Below are positions 9,255 through 17,886 of a stretch of 64,000 nucleotides of DNA, piece after piece. Numbering within the stretch: the first letter of the stretch is position 1; the number at the start of each line of letters is the position of its first letter. The DNA is taken from contig NZ_JAPIVK010000006.1 in assembly GCF_026183675.1 (NCBI RefSeq), positions 1 to 64,000 of the forward strand, read 5' to 3'. Both the position numbers and the translations under genes were made by a program. A model generated the notes under the pieces. It had not been told where the DNA came from and did not search any database. It saw only the letters and a list, made by a program, of their open reading frames with translations. Source of the stretch: Microbulbifer halophilus. GTDB lineage: Bacteria > Pseudomonadota > Gammaproteobacteria > Pseudomonadales > Cellvibrionaceae.

Positions 9255-9563
9255 ATGGAAAAAACACTGACTCTGGTGGCCTTTATCCGCGCCAAGCAAG
9301 GGCTGGAGGATGAACTCGGCCGGCGGCTGCAGGCGCTGATAGCACCGACCCGACAGGAGGCCGGCTGTATCAATTACGACCTGCACCGTTCGAACGACGA
9401 TCCGGCACTGTGGATGCTGCACGAGAACTGGCGCTCGCAGCGCGACCTGGATCAACACTTCGAGACGCCCTATCTGAAGGATTTCCTCGACCGGGCGGGG
9501 GAGCTGCTGGCGGAGGAGATGGATCTGCGTTTTTTCTCACCGGTGTCCGCACCGGCCTTGTGA
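9255..9563 (+). CDS. Antibiotic biosynthesis monooxygenase (ABM) domain protein
   Basis: A 102-residue single-domain ABM protein, similar to YgiN-type quinol monooxygenases. Such proteins form ferredoxin-like dimers and need no metal or prosthetic group. Family features are the EAGCINYDLHRS strand, the LHENWRSQRDLDQHF segment and the short C-terminal strand. GGAGA precedes the ATG. It follows the SDR gene by 12 bases. A small hairpin without a T-run (GGCGGCGGACA to TGTCCGTCGCC, about 9581-9608) lies after it. Confidence 0.8.
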   Translation: MEKTLTLVAFIRAKQGLEDELGRRLQALIAPTRQEAGCINYDLHRSNDDPALWMLHENWRSQRDLDQHFETPYLKDFLDRAGELLAEEMDLRFFSPVSAPAL

Positions 9564-9611
9564 TCAACCTTGTGCGGAACCGGCGGCGGACACGGAATGT
9601 CCGTCGCCCGA

Positions 9612-10064
9612 TCAAACCGGCAGATAGAAACGCTGTTTTTCCAGCGCCTTTGCCCCGAGGCGCCGGTAAAATTCAATGGCGCGACTGTTCCACGCGGGCG
9701 TCTGCCACTGCATTTCCGCCAGGCCCATCTGCCGCACGCGCTCGATGACCGCACTAATCAACTGGCCCCCGACTCCCCCACCGCGCCGGGCCTCGCGCAC
9801 ATAGAGGCAATCCAGGTGCAGATACTCCGAAGCGCTCCAGGTGCTGAATTCGCGGTAGGCCGCGGCATAGCCAAATAAGTCTTCCGATGTCACCGCCAAC
9901 CACAGCAACAGCCGCGGCTGCGCACCGAAGGCGGCGGCAGCCAGCCGCTCTTGGAACTGCGCGTCGGCGCAGAAAGACGCCGCCTCGAAGGCGGCGTGTT
10001 CGGCGAACAGCGGAATCAATGGAGGAATATCGGCCGGCGTCGCCGGCCTGATGGTCAAATCCAT
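9612..10064 (-). CDS. GNAT family N-acetyltransferase
   Basis: A 150-residue Gcn5-related acetyltransferase transferring acetyl from acetyl-CoA to an amine. The core motif V-x-x-x-x-R-x-x-G-x-G/A is seen as LYVREARRGGGVGGQLISAV near residues 85-105. The C-terminal NSRAIEFYRRLGA block is typical. It lies five bases behind the rhodanese gene and is probably co-transcribed with it. Acceptor unknown. Confidence 0.83.
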   Translation of the reverse strand: MDLTIRPATPADIPPLIPLFAEHAAFEAASFCADAQFQERLAAAAFGAQPRLLLWLAVTSEDLFGYAAAYREFSTWSASEYLHLDCLYVREARRGGGVGGQLISAVIERVRQMGLAEMQWQTPAWNSRAIEFYRRLGAKALEKQRFYLPV

Positions 10065-10069
10065 AGTTC

Positions 10070-10504
10070 CTATCCGCGCGCCAGGCCGAAGCCCTCGTCG
10101 ATCCAGCCGGTAACCCCGCCGATCATCTCCTTCACCGGACGCCCCAGCTGAGCCAGCTTCAGCGCCGCCTTGGTGGAGCCATTGCAGTGGGGTCCCGCGC
10201 AGTAAACAACAAACAGCGCGTCGTCGGGAAATTCCGCCAGGCGCGCCGGGGTGAGCTTACGCGTGGGGATATTGATGGCGCCCGGCAGGTGGCCGGCTGC
10301 AAACAGAGTCTGCATGCGCACATCCACCAGCACGAAGTCCTGCTGCTGGTGATTCATCGCACACCAGACATCGGCGCAGTCGGTTTCAAAGGACAACCTG
10401 GCCGCGAAGTGAGCCGCGGCCTCGGCGGCATTTGCGGCTGGGGTCTTGCTGACGGTGGTATTGGGTGAGGTGGTGCTGGGTGATTTGGCGGCGAGATCGG
10501 TCAC
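10070..10504 (-). CDS. Rhodanese-like domain protein
   Basis: A 144-residue single rhodanese domain (sulfurtransferase) after a low-complexity Ser/Thr/Ala-rich N-terminus of about 30 residues. The active-site cysteine loop reads CAGPHCNGS; the preceding VDVRMQTLFAAGHLPGAINIP is a standard rhodanese signature. The start codon is GTG with GGGGA upstream. Divergent from ftrA: FtrA-type regulators are commonly next to rhodanese genes, so regulation by FtrA is a reasonable inference. Confidence 0.84.
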   Translation of the reverse strand: MTDLAAKSPSTTSPNTTVSKTPAANAAEAAAHFAARLSFETDCADVWCAMNHQQQDFVLVDVRMQTLFAAGHLPGAINIPTRKLTPARLAEFPDDALFVVYCAGPHCNGSTKAALKLAQLGRPVKEMIGGVTGWIDEGFGLARG

Positions 10505-10623
10505 GGTTGGATTCCCCTATCGATTACTGTGCGCACATTGTCGGCATTCGACCCGCCACCGATAACTGGCAACTTTGCCAAGGTTCGTATATTTTCTGCC
10601 AAACTGCTTTTGGAGCCCTGCCC

Positions 10624-11577
10624 ATGCCCGGCAATCACTCTGTCGCCCTGCTGGCCTACGACGGCCTGTGCACCTTCGAATTCGGCCTGGCGGTGGAGGT
10701 GTTCGGCCTGCCGCGCCCGGAGATGCCCCAGTGGTACGAATTCCGCGTCTGCGCCGTGGAGCCGGGCCCCCTCAGGGCCACCGGTGGTATTCATGTGCTG
10801 GCCGATGGTGGCCTGGAGGATCTGAGGCACGCCGGCACAATCGTGGTGCCCGGCTGGAAGGGGGCCGATGTGCCGGTGCCGGGGGAACTGGGGCAGGCAC
10901 TGCGCGACGCACACGCGGCCGGTGCGCGGCTGGTCTCCATCTGCTCGGGCGTGTTTGTACTGGCGGCAACCGGTCTCCTGTCCGGGCGCCGCGCCATTAC
11001 CCACTGGCGCTACGCGCAGAAACTGGCCGCGGCCTATCCGGATATCCACGTGCAAGCCGACGTGCTCTATGTGGACGAAGGGGATCTGCTCACCTCCGCC
11101 GGCAGCGCCGCCGGCCTGGACCTGTGCCTGCATATAGTGCGCAGGGATTTCGGCGCGCGTATCGCCAACCGGGTGGCACGGCGGCTGGTGATACCTCCCC
11201 ACCGGGACGGCGGCCAGGCGCAGTTTGTGGAGGCGCCGCTACCGGAGAAACGCGCAGAGATATCCGCGCTCTTCGACTGGGTGCGCCACAACCTGCACCG
11301 GGAACTGAGTATCGATACTCTCGCGGAGCGCGCGAATATGAGCCAGCGCACCCTGATCCGCCGCTTCCACGAAACCGTCGGCTGCGCACCCAAGCAGTGG
11401 ATTCTGTGCGAGCGCATCAACCGGGCGCGCAATCTGCTGGAGGCCGGCAGCCAGTCCATTGAGCAGATAGCGGCAGAGTCCGGCTTCGGCTCCGCAGAGA
11501 ACCTGCGCCACCATTTTCGCCAGCAGTTGCACACCTCGCCCGCGGCCTACCGGCGCCGCTTCGCCGACCCCTGTTAA
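10624..11577 (+). CDS. ftrA: FtrA-like transcriptional regulator (DJ-1/PfpI + AraC)
   Basis: A 317-residue regulator: an N-terminal DJ-1/PfpI (GATase1-like) domain (about 1-185) with the ICSGVF nucleophile-elbow block, then two AraC helix-turn-helices (about 215-310: LSIDTLAERANMSQRTLIRRF and SIEQIAAESGFGSAENLRHHF). This layout defines the GlxA/FtrA family. The start at 10624 has GGAG eight bases upstream, so the longer reading from 10465 is not used. It is divergent from the rhodanese/GNAT unit, its probable target. Confidence 0.85.
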   Translation: MPGNHSVALLAYDGLCTFEFGLAVEVFGLPRPEMPQWYEFRVCAVEPGPLRATGGIHVLADGGLEDLRHAGTIVVPGWKGADVPVPGELGQALRDAHAAGARLVSICSGVFVLAATGLLSGRRAITHWRYAQKLAAAYPDIHVQADVLYVDEGDLLTSAGSAAGLDLCLHIVRRDFGARIANRVARRLVIPPHRDGGQAQFVEAPLPEKRAEISALFDWVRHNLHRELSIDTLAERANMSQRTLIRRFHETVGCAPKQWILCERINRARNLLEAGSQSIEQIAAESGFGSAENLRHHFRQQLHTSPAAYRRRFADPC

Positions 11578-12416
11578 TCCAGATAGGCGGGGAACTCCGG
11601 CAGCGCGGCGAAATCGTCCGGCGCATGCTGGATCACGAACCTGGCGCTGTGCTTTTCGATCAGCTTACTGATCCGCTCGAAAGAGGCGAGCGTCTCCGCA
11701 CGACTGGTGTTGATCGCGGGGATGCGCGCGTGGCGAAAGTTCTCGCGGGTGTGGTAGAGATCCCCGGAAAGGATCACTGTATCGGCGGCGGGCAACTGCA
11801 ACATCAACACCCGGTGCCCGGGGGTATGACCGGGCGCGCGGAGTATGCGCACACTGCCGTCGCCGAATACATCGAAATCCAGGTCGAGTTGTCGTAGCGC
11901 CGCCCCTTCCGGCACATCCAGCGCCGATGGATCGACGCCGAACGGCGTCGGCTCCCCCAGCGCCCAGTCCCTCCCCGCGCGGCTGAACAGGAAAGTTGAA
12001 TCCGTAAACAGCGGAGCGTTGCCGGTGTGATCCACATGCAAATGGGAAAAGGACACAAACTCGATATCCGCCGGCGCCAGCTCCAGCCGCTGCAACTGGT
12101 CGCGCAGGGTCACCGGCACCCGCCCGGTTATTCCCGGGGCCATTGCCACTGCGCCCTGCCCGGCCAGCCGGTCCCCGAGGCCGGTATCCCAGATCAGGTC
12201 TCCCTGCGGGTGGCGCACCAGAAAACAGGGCACCGCCATTTTCCCCGGCACACCGGCGTAGGCATCGGTGTCCTCGAACAGCGCCATGTCCTCCAGTTCG
12301 AGCGTGCCGCAATCCAGCGCGTAGAGCCGCAACCCCGCCTCGACCGCCGAAACCCACGGGGCGGTAAACGGGAAAAAGAGAGCGAAAAACCACGCGGCGA
12401 AAGTTGTCCTGGACAT
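11574..12416 (-). CDS. Exported metallo-beta-lactamase-fold hydrolase (AHL-lactonase-like)
   Basis: A 280-residue MBL-fold enzyme with an N-terminal signal peptide (hydrophobic residues about 5-25, cleavage near VSAVEA). The zinc motif HxHxDH is seen as SHLHVDH; later ligands are the His of APGHTPGH and the Asp of LSGDLYH. The overall pattern resembles the N-acyl homoserine lactonase group, but many members are general lactonases, so quorum quenching is only a possibility. The start at 12416 has AGGAGG upstream and is chosen over 12446. Divergent from the LysR gene at 12536; its end overlaps the ftrA stop by four bases. Confidence 0.82.
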   Translation of the reverse strand: MSRTTFAAWFFALFFPFTAPWVSAVEAGLRLYALDCGTLELEDMALFEDTDAYAGVPGKMAVPCFLVRHPQGDLIWDTGLGDRLAGQGAVAMAPGITGRVPVTLRDQLQRLELAPADIEFVSFSHLHVDHTGNAPLFTDSTFLFSRAGRDWALGEPTPFGVDPSALDVPEGAALRQLDLDFDVFGDGSVRILRAPGHTPGHRVLMLQLPAADTVILSGDLYHTRENFRHARIPAINTSRAETLASFERISKLIEKHSARFVIQHAPDDFAALPEFPAYLD

Positions 12417-12535
12417 CGGATCCTCCTGTTTCAGTCCTTCAATCAATCTGCGACCCGAGGATACCGTTGATCACATGGCGACAGTTGCGATAAGTTTTCC
12501 CACTACTGTTTCATTTTCTTCTACAAGGATGCGGC

Positions 12536-13441
12536 ATGGCGGACCCGTTGACTGGCGTTACCGTTTTTGTCGAAGCGGCTGAGGCCGGCGGTTTCTCCGC
12601 CGCGGCGGAGCGCTTGCACCTGTCCCGCTCCGCAGTGGGCAAGACCATTGCGCGGCTGGAGGAACGGCTGCGCACCCGCCTGTTTCACCGCACCACACGC
12701 AGCCAGTCCCTGACAACCGAGGGGCAGCTCTACTACGAGCACTGCAAGCGGGCGCTGGAACAGTTGCGCGCCGGTCGCGCCCTGCTGGAATCCGGACGAA
12801 AAACCCTGAGCGGGCGCCTGCGCGTGAGCGTGCCGGTGATTTTCGGGCGCCACTGCGTGGCTCCGCTGCTCACCGGACTGGCAGAGCGACATCCGGAACT
12901 GGAACTGGAGCTGTCCTTCAGCGACCGCAATGTGGAACTGATTGAAGGCGGGTTCGATCTCGCGGTGCGCAGCGGACGCCTGGAGGGGGAAGGCCTGGTG
13001 TGCCGCCAGATTGCCGGACACCGCATGTGCCTCTGCGCAGCGCCGGCTTATCTGCAGCGAAACGGTGCCCCCGGGACACCCGCGGAGATAACGGCGCACG
13101 ACGCCATTGTCTACACCAATGCCGGACGCCAGCGCAGCTGGCTGTTTCCGCGGGAAAATGGCAGGAACGAGGAGATCACCCCGGCCGCGCGGCTGCGCTT
13201 CGACGACCTGGAAGCCATTGCCGACGCCGCCTGTGCGGGTATGGGGCTGGCGTGGCTGCCCTACTGGCTGGTACGCGAACGCCTGCGCAGCGGGGCCTTG
13301 CAACAACTGCTCGCGGACGGCCCCGACTTTTCCTTCCCCATACACGCCATCTGGCCGCAGACACCGCAGTTGCCCTACCGTATCCGGGCGGCGATAGACA
13401 CGTTGGTGGAATCCCTGCCCTCCCTGACACAGCCGGGCTAG
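12536..13441 (+). CDS. LysR family transcriptional regulator
   Basis: A 301-residue LysR protein with N-terminal helix-turn-helix (FSAAAERLHLSRSAVGKTI) and an effector domain. Divergent from the MBL-fold hydrolase gene across 119 bases, so it probably controls it. The TAG stop codon is part of the CTAG target duplication of the small mobile element that follows, so the insertion happened right at the gene end. Confidence 0.87.
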   Translation: MADPLTGVTVFVEAAEAGGFSAAAERLHLSRSAVGKTIARLEERLRTRLFHRTTRSQSLTTEGQLYYEHCKRALEQLRAGRALLESGRKTLSGRLRVSVPVIFGRHCVAPLLTGLAERHPELELELSFSDRNVELIEGGFDLAVRSGRLEGEGLVCRQIAGHRMCLCAAPAYLQRNGAPGTPAEITAHDAIVYTNAGRQRSWLFPRENGRNEEITPAARLRFDDLEAIADAACAGMGLAWLPYWLVRERLRSGALQQLLADGPDFSFPIHAIWPQTPQLPYRIRAAIDTLVESLPSLTQPG

Positions 13442-13602
13442 TGGTCCATGCGGTAAATTCTGTAACACTATCTCTTCGCCACAGGCCCCAGTGCTGCGTT
13501 GAAAAAGCTTGAATTAGCGCTGCTAGTCCTGCGCTTTTTCGCCTTGCCCTGGAACCCGTGGCTGTGAGCTAGAGTCACCGAATTTACCGCATGAACCACT
13601 AG
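13438..13602. mobile_element. MITE-like element with CTAG target duplication
   Basis: A non-coding element of 157 bases (13442-13598) bounded by direct CTAG copies at 13438-13441 and 13599-13602. Its ends are near-perfect terminal inverted repeats (TGGTYCATGCGGTAAATTC at the left; the right end is its reverse complement, with a few differences beyond). There is no ORF inside. A four-base YTAR target such as CTAG is characteristic of the IS5 group, so a non-autonomous IS5-type derivative is the best guess (inference). A further pair, TTCGCCACAGG/CCTGTGGCGAA, straddles the right end. Confidence 0.72.
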
Positions 13603-13677
13603 CGGTTCCTGTGGCGAACTCTCTCATCCATAGTCCGGCCACAGTCCCCAGTGACCCAGTCGACAGGGCCACCGCGT

Positions 13678-14088
13678 TTATTCCGACTGCGACAGCGCGG
13701 CCTGATCCATCCACACGATCTCCCAGATATGCCCGTCCGGGTCCTGGAAGGAGCGACCGTACATGAAACCGTGATCCTCTGGCTCCCGGAAACCGGTGCC
13801 CCCGACGTCCAGGGCCTTATCCACAAGCCGGTCGACTTCCTCTTTACTATCGGCGGACAGGCAGACCAACACTTCGGTGCTGCTTTTGGCGTCGCTGATG
13901 GAGCCGGGGATAAAACCCTTGAACTTCTCACGGGTCAGCAACATCACAAAGATATCGTCGCTGACGACCATGCAGGTGGCGGTCTCGTCCGTAAATTGAG
14001 GATTGAAGCTGAACCCCAGTTGGGAAAAGAATTCGATGGACTTTCCGAGGTCGGCGACCGGGAGATTGACAAATATTTTCTTCGACAT
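13678..14088 (-). CDS. VOC family protein (glyoxalase-like)
   Basis: A 136-residue vicinal-oxygen-chelate protein with two beta-alpha-beta-beta-beta modules. It has the typical start MSKKIFVNLPVADLGKSIEFF and a C-terminal QDPDGHIWEI strand with a metal-ligand Glu. AGGA precedes the ATG. This group resembles PhnB/YdfO-like lactoylglutathione-lyase relatives whose substrate is generally not known. Single gene between the MITE and the GNAT gene. Confidence 0.85.
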   Translation of the reverse strand: MSKKIFVNLPVADLGKSIEFFSQLGFSFNPQFTDETATCMVVSDDIFVMLLTREKFKGFIPGSISDAKSSTEVLVCLSADSKEEVDRLVDKALDVGGTGFREPEDHGFMYGRSFQDPDGHIWEIVWMDQAALSQSE

Positions 14089-14177
14089 AGCGGTTCCTAA
14101 AGGGAAGAGGTTGATGATTCACACCAACTGGTCGACGGGCAGGCCGCCATATCGACAGCCAGTCCCATATTCTTTAC

Positions 14178-14750
14178 CTACGTCGACCTGATGCCAGGAT
14201 CCGTGGCATGGCGCTTCTGCCACTGCTCCCGGCCAATCTGCCATTCCACCTGTTGCCAGCCTTTGGCCGCCATCCACTCCGGCGCCGGTCGCACCACGGC
14301 TCTGGCACCGAACGATTCTGCCAGGCGGGCAATTCGCGCATTGGTACTGACGGTTCCACCATAGATTTCCCGCAACCCCAGCCCGGCAAAGCCAAATTCC
14401 GCCAACGCCACCATCACTTCAATGGCATAGCGGTAACGCCCCCAGTAATCCGGCGCCAGCTCGATACCCAATTCTGCCCTCGGCGAGGTCGTACTTTCCC
14501 GGCGCAGGCCACAACAACCAACCAGTGCCTGATCCGCGTCGCGCCGCACGACGGCCAGCTGGTAATTGCACCTCGGCACCTCGCCGGTCCAGAGGGAAAA
14601 CAACTCGAAAAGCTCCCTCGCATGGTCTGGGTGCGACTGCACCTCACCGTAAAATTCCGCCGAGCGCGGATCCGCGTGGTAGGCCTCGAACGCGGGCCAG
14701 TCCCGCGCATCGAAGTCGCGCAACAGGAACCTCCGGGTTGTGATTTCCAC
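14178..14750 (-). CDS. GNAT family N-acetyltransferase (RimJ/RimL type)
   Basis: A 190-residue acetyltransferase of the RimJ/RimL/acetyltransf_3 type, starting MEITTRRFLLRDF. It has the GIELAPDYWGRYRYAIEVMVALAEFGF acetyl-CoA region (about 92-120) and a C-terminal STNARIARLAESFGAR block. It may acetylate protein N-termini or small molecules. Lies just upstream of a DUF4440 remnant on the same strand. Confidence 0.84.
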   Translation of the reverse strand: MEITTRRFLLRDFDARDWPAFEAYHADPRSAEFYGEVQSHPDHARELFELFSLWTGEVPRCNYQLAVVRRDADQALVGCCGLRRESTTSPRAELGIELAPDYWGRYRYAIEVMVALAEFGFAGLGLREIYGGTVSTNARIARLAESFGARAVVRPAPEWMAAKGWQQVEWQIGREQWQKRHATDPGIRST

Positions 14751-14779
14751 ACTGCCTCCTTATATCCGATCAGCCCGAG

Positions 14780-14887
14780 TCAGGCGCCGGCGACCAGCAG
14801 GTTGGCGTCGCGCGCCAGCAGCCACTTGCCGGACTCCCTTCTGAAAACGGTCAAAGTATGCCCGCTTTCCTGGTTTAGGGGGAGCGG
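14780..14887 (-). pseudogene. C-terminal remnant of a DUF4440/SgcJ-type protein
   Basis: On the minus strand about 36 codons end in a proper TGA at 14780 and read as the C-terminal hairpin of a SnoaL-like DUF4440 (SgcJ/EcaC) protein: HTLTVFRRESGKWLLARDAN, then LLVAGA. Upstream of 14887 the frame runs through the terminator of the amine oxidase gene and then antisense to that gene, so no N-terminal part exists. I read it as a deletion remnant. The family assignment rests on pattern memory only. Confidence 0.55.
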
Positions 14888-14893
14888 TTTTGC

Positions 14894-14929
14894 AAAAAAA
14901 ACGCGCACCGTTTCCGGCGCGCGTTTTTT
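14894..14929. terminator. Bidirectional terminator after the amine oxidase gene
   Basis: A-run, ACGCGC stem, loop, GCGCGT stem, T-run; works on both strands and ends transcription of the amine oxidase gene 20 bases after its stop. Confidence 0.8.
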
Positions 14930-14948
14930 GACTATTGAACGCAGGCTA

Positions 14949-16613
14949 TCAGGCCTGGTGGATTTCCTTGGCGGCCCTCTCGCCGGTGCTGATGGCGCCG
15001 TCGATGTAGCCGAACATTTCCACTGCGGTGTGCTCGCCGCAGAAGTGGATATTGCCCTCCGGCAGGCCCTGGGCGCCCCACCACTCGGTGTAGTCGCCGA
15101 AGGTCTGGGTGGAGTAGGAACCCTTGGACCAGGGGTTGACCGCCCACTTGGACAACATCGCCTTACCGGTAAAGGCGGCCCGGGTGCCCGGGAACACATT
15201 GTCGGCGATGCCGAAGAAGTGTTCCAGGTCCGCACTGCCGGGCGCGGCAAACGGCTTGTCGCCGCCGATCTGCGTGCCGTAGTCGGCACCGAAGAAATCC
15301 ACCAGGATGCCGTCCTTCGAGCCGGTCACCGAGGTGCAGTCCCAGGTGTCCAGCAACTCCGGGCGGCCGGCATAGGTCACACCGTTCGGGGTGAACATCT
15401 TGCCGTTGACCATCATCGGCTCAGCCCAGGGGCGGGAGGCACAATGCACCGCCAGCTTGCCGTTGGTGCCGAACGCCATGCGCTCGATGGCCGTACGCTT
15501 CTGCGGGCGGAAGCCGTTGTAGATGCGCGGGTCGATATCCACATCGCGCAGCATGGAGAACGGCATCGCCAACACCAGGCGATCGCAGACATGCTGGGAG
15601 CCGTCGTCGAAGTGCAGTGTATAGGGGCCGTGGAAGGCTCCCTTGATGGCCACCAGTTTGCGGCCGGTTTCCACCGTGCCTTCCGGCAGCTCCTCGACCA
15701 TGCGCGTGGCCAGCTGGTCGTTGCCGCCGACGATGCGGAAGCGCTCGTCTGTGCCCGCCAGGGGCAGCGCCGTGTTGATGGGGTTCCAGGCCAGAATGTA
15801 AATCAGGTTCAGCGCCGTGGTCTGTTCCGGCTGGATACCGTATTCGGCGACGATATCCGCCTGGAACACCTGGCCCATATTGGAGTTGGCACCGATACCC
15901 ACGTGATCCAGCCAGGAATTCACATCGATGTAGTCCAGCTCCCGGTGCATGGCGTTGTGGCTGTCGTAGGTAGGTACCCAGGGCGCCTCCTGCTGGGCCC
16001 GCTTGAAGATCTTGTAGACATCGCGCCACTCCTCGTTCAGCTGGTGCTCGCTGTAGTGCTGGCCGTTCACCCAGTAGAGCTCGCTGCCGCCGGGCACCGC
16101 GTTGCCGTTCACGTCCTCGACATCCAGTCCCAACTGGTTGACCAGGTTGCGGGCATAGGAGTGTTCGGTGGACAGCAGCTCACCGCCGCGCTCCACCGGC
16201 TGGCCGAAAATACTGCGATTGGTGTTCACCCGACCACCCAGGCGGGTATTGCCCTCGAATACGGTACTGGCAATGCCGTACTGCTGCAGGCGGTGGGCAC
16301 AGCGCAGGCCACTGACACCGCCGCCGATGATGGCCACGCGCCCGGGGTTGCCGCCGCCCCTGGCGGCCTGCGCCGGGCTGGAAACGGTGCCGGCCGCGCC
16401 GGCGGCCCCCAGTGCCGCCGCCCCCAGGCCGAGCTGCTTGAGGAACTGGCGGCGACCTTCTTCAGACGCATACCGCCCTGTGTGGCGGGCGCCTTCGTTG
16501 ATGATATCGAGGCTTTCGTCGGCGGAAACGCCGGTTTTGTCGGAGAGCTCCTGCGCGGCGCGCATACGGCGCAACAGACTCCCGAGAGGCGAGAGGGATT
16601 TACGGCTTTTCAT
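14949..16613 (-). CDS. Flavin monoamine oxidase, Tat-exported
   Basis: A 554-residue FAD-dependent amine oxidase. An N-terminal region of about 50 residues precedes a twin-arginine signal (GRRQFLKQLG followed by an Ala/Gly-rich stretch, about residues 51-85). The FAD dinucleotide motif follows (VAIIGGGVSGLRCAHRL, then a strand ending in E and LGGRVNT). A C-terminal FAD block, IHFCGEHTAVEMFGYIDGA, is present. It would oxidise an amine or amino acid in the periplasm, releasing H2O2 and ammonia. The start at 16613 gives the shorter, better-supported reading (AGGA upstream). Substrate unknown. Confidence 0.83.
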   Translation of the reverse strand: MKSRKSLSPLGSLLRRMRAAQELSDKTGVSADESLDIINEGARHTGRYASEEGRRQFLKQLGLGAAALGAAGAAGTVSSPAQAARGGGNPGRVAIIGGGVSGLRCAHRLQQYGIASTVFEGNTRLGGRVNTNRSIFGQPVERGGELLSTEHSYARNLVNQLGLDVEDVNGNAVPGGSELYWVNGQHYSEHQLNEEWRDVYKIFKRAQQEAPWVPTYDSHNAMHRELDYIDVNSWLDHVGIGANSNMGQVFQADIVAEYGIQPEQTTALNLIYILAWNPINTALPLAGTDERFRIVGGNDQLATRMVEELPEGTVETGRKLVAIKGAFHGPYTLHFDDGSQHVCDRLVLAMPFSMLRDVDIDPRIYNGFRPQKRTAIERMAFGTNGKLAVHCASRPWAEPMMVNGKMFTPNGVTYAGRPELLDTWDCTSVTGSKDGILVDFFGADYGTQIGGDKPFAAPGSADLEHFFGIADNVFPGTRAAFTGKAMLSKWAVNPWSKGSYSTQTFGDYTEWWGAQGLPEGNIHFCGEHTAVEMFGYIDGAISTGERAAKEIHQA

Positions 16614-17181
16614 TATCGTTTTCCTGTGCCAGGTGAGTTTAAGCCCCCATACCGCGGGGCCGCGGTTGAAAATGCACAGGCTGTTTATCGCTGGCCAATT
16701 TTCAGACACTTTGTGTAAATCTCAAACAGCAATAACAGCCTAAATTATTATTTAAAATCGGAATAACATTTCTCATTGTACAGAAGCACATTAAAAGTTG
16801 AATGAAAATTCACTTTTTATCACTTCTGGAAGGAAACCCATCAGCACCTACTGGTGCAGAAGTCGCCGACGGCTCAGTAGCAGATTTTCCCGGCGTTGTA
16901 TTTTCGTTCGGCTCTATCGGGAAACGGCGTCATGCCCAATCGGTGTAATGGCGCCAAATTCACCACTCTAATATCCCTCTCACTTGCTGCGGTTGCGTCC
17001 GTGGCGGGCCCTTTCCGCGGTGAATACCGGGACACACCGGCAAGCTGCTCTGGGGAAAATCACTGCTCGTTGTCGCGTTGCCCAGACGTGCGGGAAGCTT
17101 CTGCCCCACGAAAGCGCGCGCATCGGGTACGGCTCGCAAATGGCCGCTGTCCGCGGTGGCCGATGCAAAGAGAGGTGCGCA
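16614..17181. other. Gene-free interval upstream of amine oxidase and L,D-transpeptidase
   Basis: About 570 bases. The first 200 are AT-rich and hold the likely amine oxidase promoter (around 16730-16820). Next comes a structured stretch with short hairpins (GCACCTACTGGTGC at 16844-16857; GCCGACGGC about 16865). The rest is GC-rich; the open frames there resemble no protein I know. I could not match it to a riboswitch class. Confidence 0.4.
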
Positions 17182-17787
17182 ATGCAAAAACATTCTTCAC
17201 TGCTGAAAAAGATGGCGGCGCTCACCGGTGCACTGGTGCTCGGCGGCGCCGTTCTTTCCAGCCCACCGGTCCAGGCCGTGGATTACGGTTACAAGTTTCT
17301 GCGAGAGGGCACGACCTACCAGGATCGTTTTCGGGGGCAGACCTCGTGGAACCCGGGTGTTGGCGGTACGCCCCGGATCACCATCGACCTGAGCGAACAG
17401 AGGGCCTACTTCTACAAGGGCGGTCGCCTCGCCGGCGTTTCGCCGGTGTCCACCGGCAAGGCCGGGCACCGCACCCCCACCGGCAACTTCCGTATATCGG
17501 AAAAGAAGGTGAACCACCGCTCCAACCTCTACGGCCACTATGTCAGCCGCCGGGGCTATGTGCTGCGCAGCAACGTGGATGTACGCCGCGACCGCCGCCC
17601 ACCCGGGGCAGTTTTCCGCGGTGCATCGATGGATTTCATGATGCGTATCAATGGAGCCATTACCATGCACGCCGGCCGTGTGCCCGGCTATCCAGCTTCC
17701 CACGGCTGCATTCGCCTGCCCTGGAACATGGCCAAGATCTTTTTCTCCAACGCTCGCGTGGGGACCAAGGTGTCGGTGGTACCCTGA
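17182..17787 (+). CDS. L,D-transpeptidase (YkuD domain)
   Basis: A 201-residue exported L,D-transpeptidase with a signal peptide (KKMAALTGALVLGGAVLSS, cleavage near VQAVD). The YkuD domain starts at RITIDLSEQRAYFYKGG and ends with the catalytic block ASHGCIRLP, with the partner His in MHAGRVPG about 15 residues before. It would form 3-3 cross-links in peptidoglycan or anchor a lipoprotein. No LysM domain. The start at 17182 has AGAGGT upstream; the longer frame from 16984 has no support. Monocistronic, followed by a shared terminator. Confidence 0.87.
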   Translation: MQKHSSLLKKMAALTGALVLGGAVLSSPPVQAVDYGYKFLREGTTYQDRFRGQTSWNPGVGGTPRITIDLSEQRAYFYKGGRLAGVSPVSTGKAGHRTPTGNFRISEKKVNHRSNLYGHYVSRRGYVLRSNVDVRRDRRPPGAVFRGASMDFMMRINGAITMHAGRVPGYPASHGCIRLPWNMAKIFFSNARVGTKVSVVP

Positions 17788-17829
17788 GCAGCGCCCCGGT
17801 TTCCGAAACTGAACCCCGAAACCAGAGTG

Positions 17830-17863
17830 AAAAAAAAGCCGAAGCAACCGCTTCGGCTTTTTT
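17830..17863. terminator. Bidirectional terminator between L,D-transpeptidase and symporter genes
   Basis: A7-GCCGAAGC-AACC-GCTTCGGC-T6: perfect 8-bp stem with A- and T-runs, serving both convergent genes. Confidence 0.92.
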
Positions 17864-17886
17864 GTTCAGGATAATTAAAAGGATAT

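Noticed and set aside
11574-12416. Definite quorum-quenching AHL lactonase
   Set aside because: The HxHxDH fold motif alone does not decide the substrate, and no quorum-sensing gene is near.
16831-16910. Possible riboswitch in the amine oxidase/L,D-transpeptidase gap
   Set aside because: Short hairpins exist, but I could not match the conserved core of any known riboswitch class.
16896-17181. Frame starting before the L,D-transpeptidase gene, and minus-strand frames 16960-17225
   Set aside because: No ribosome site or recognisable protein pattern; the true gene begins at 17182.
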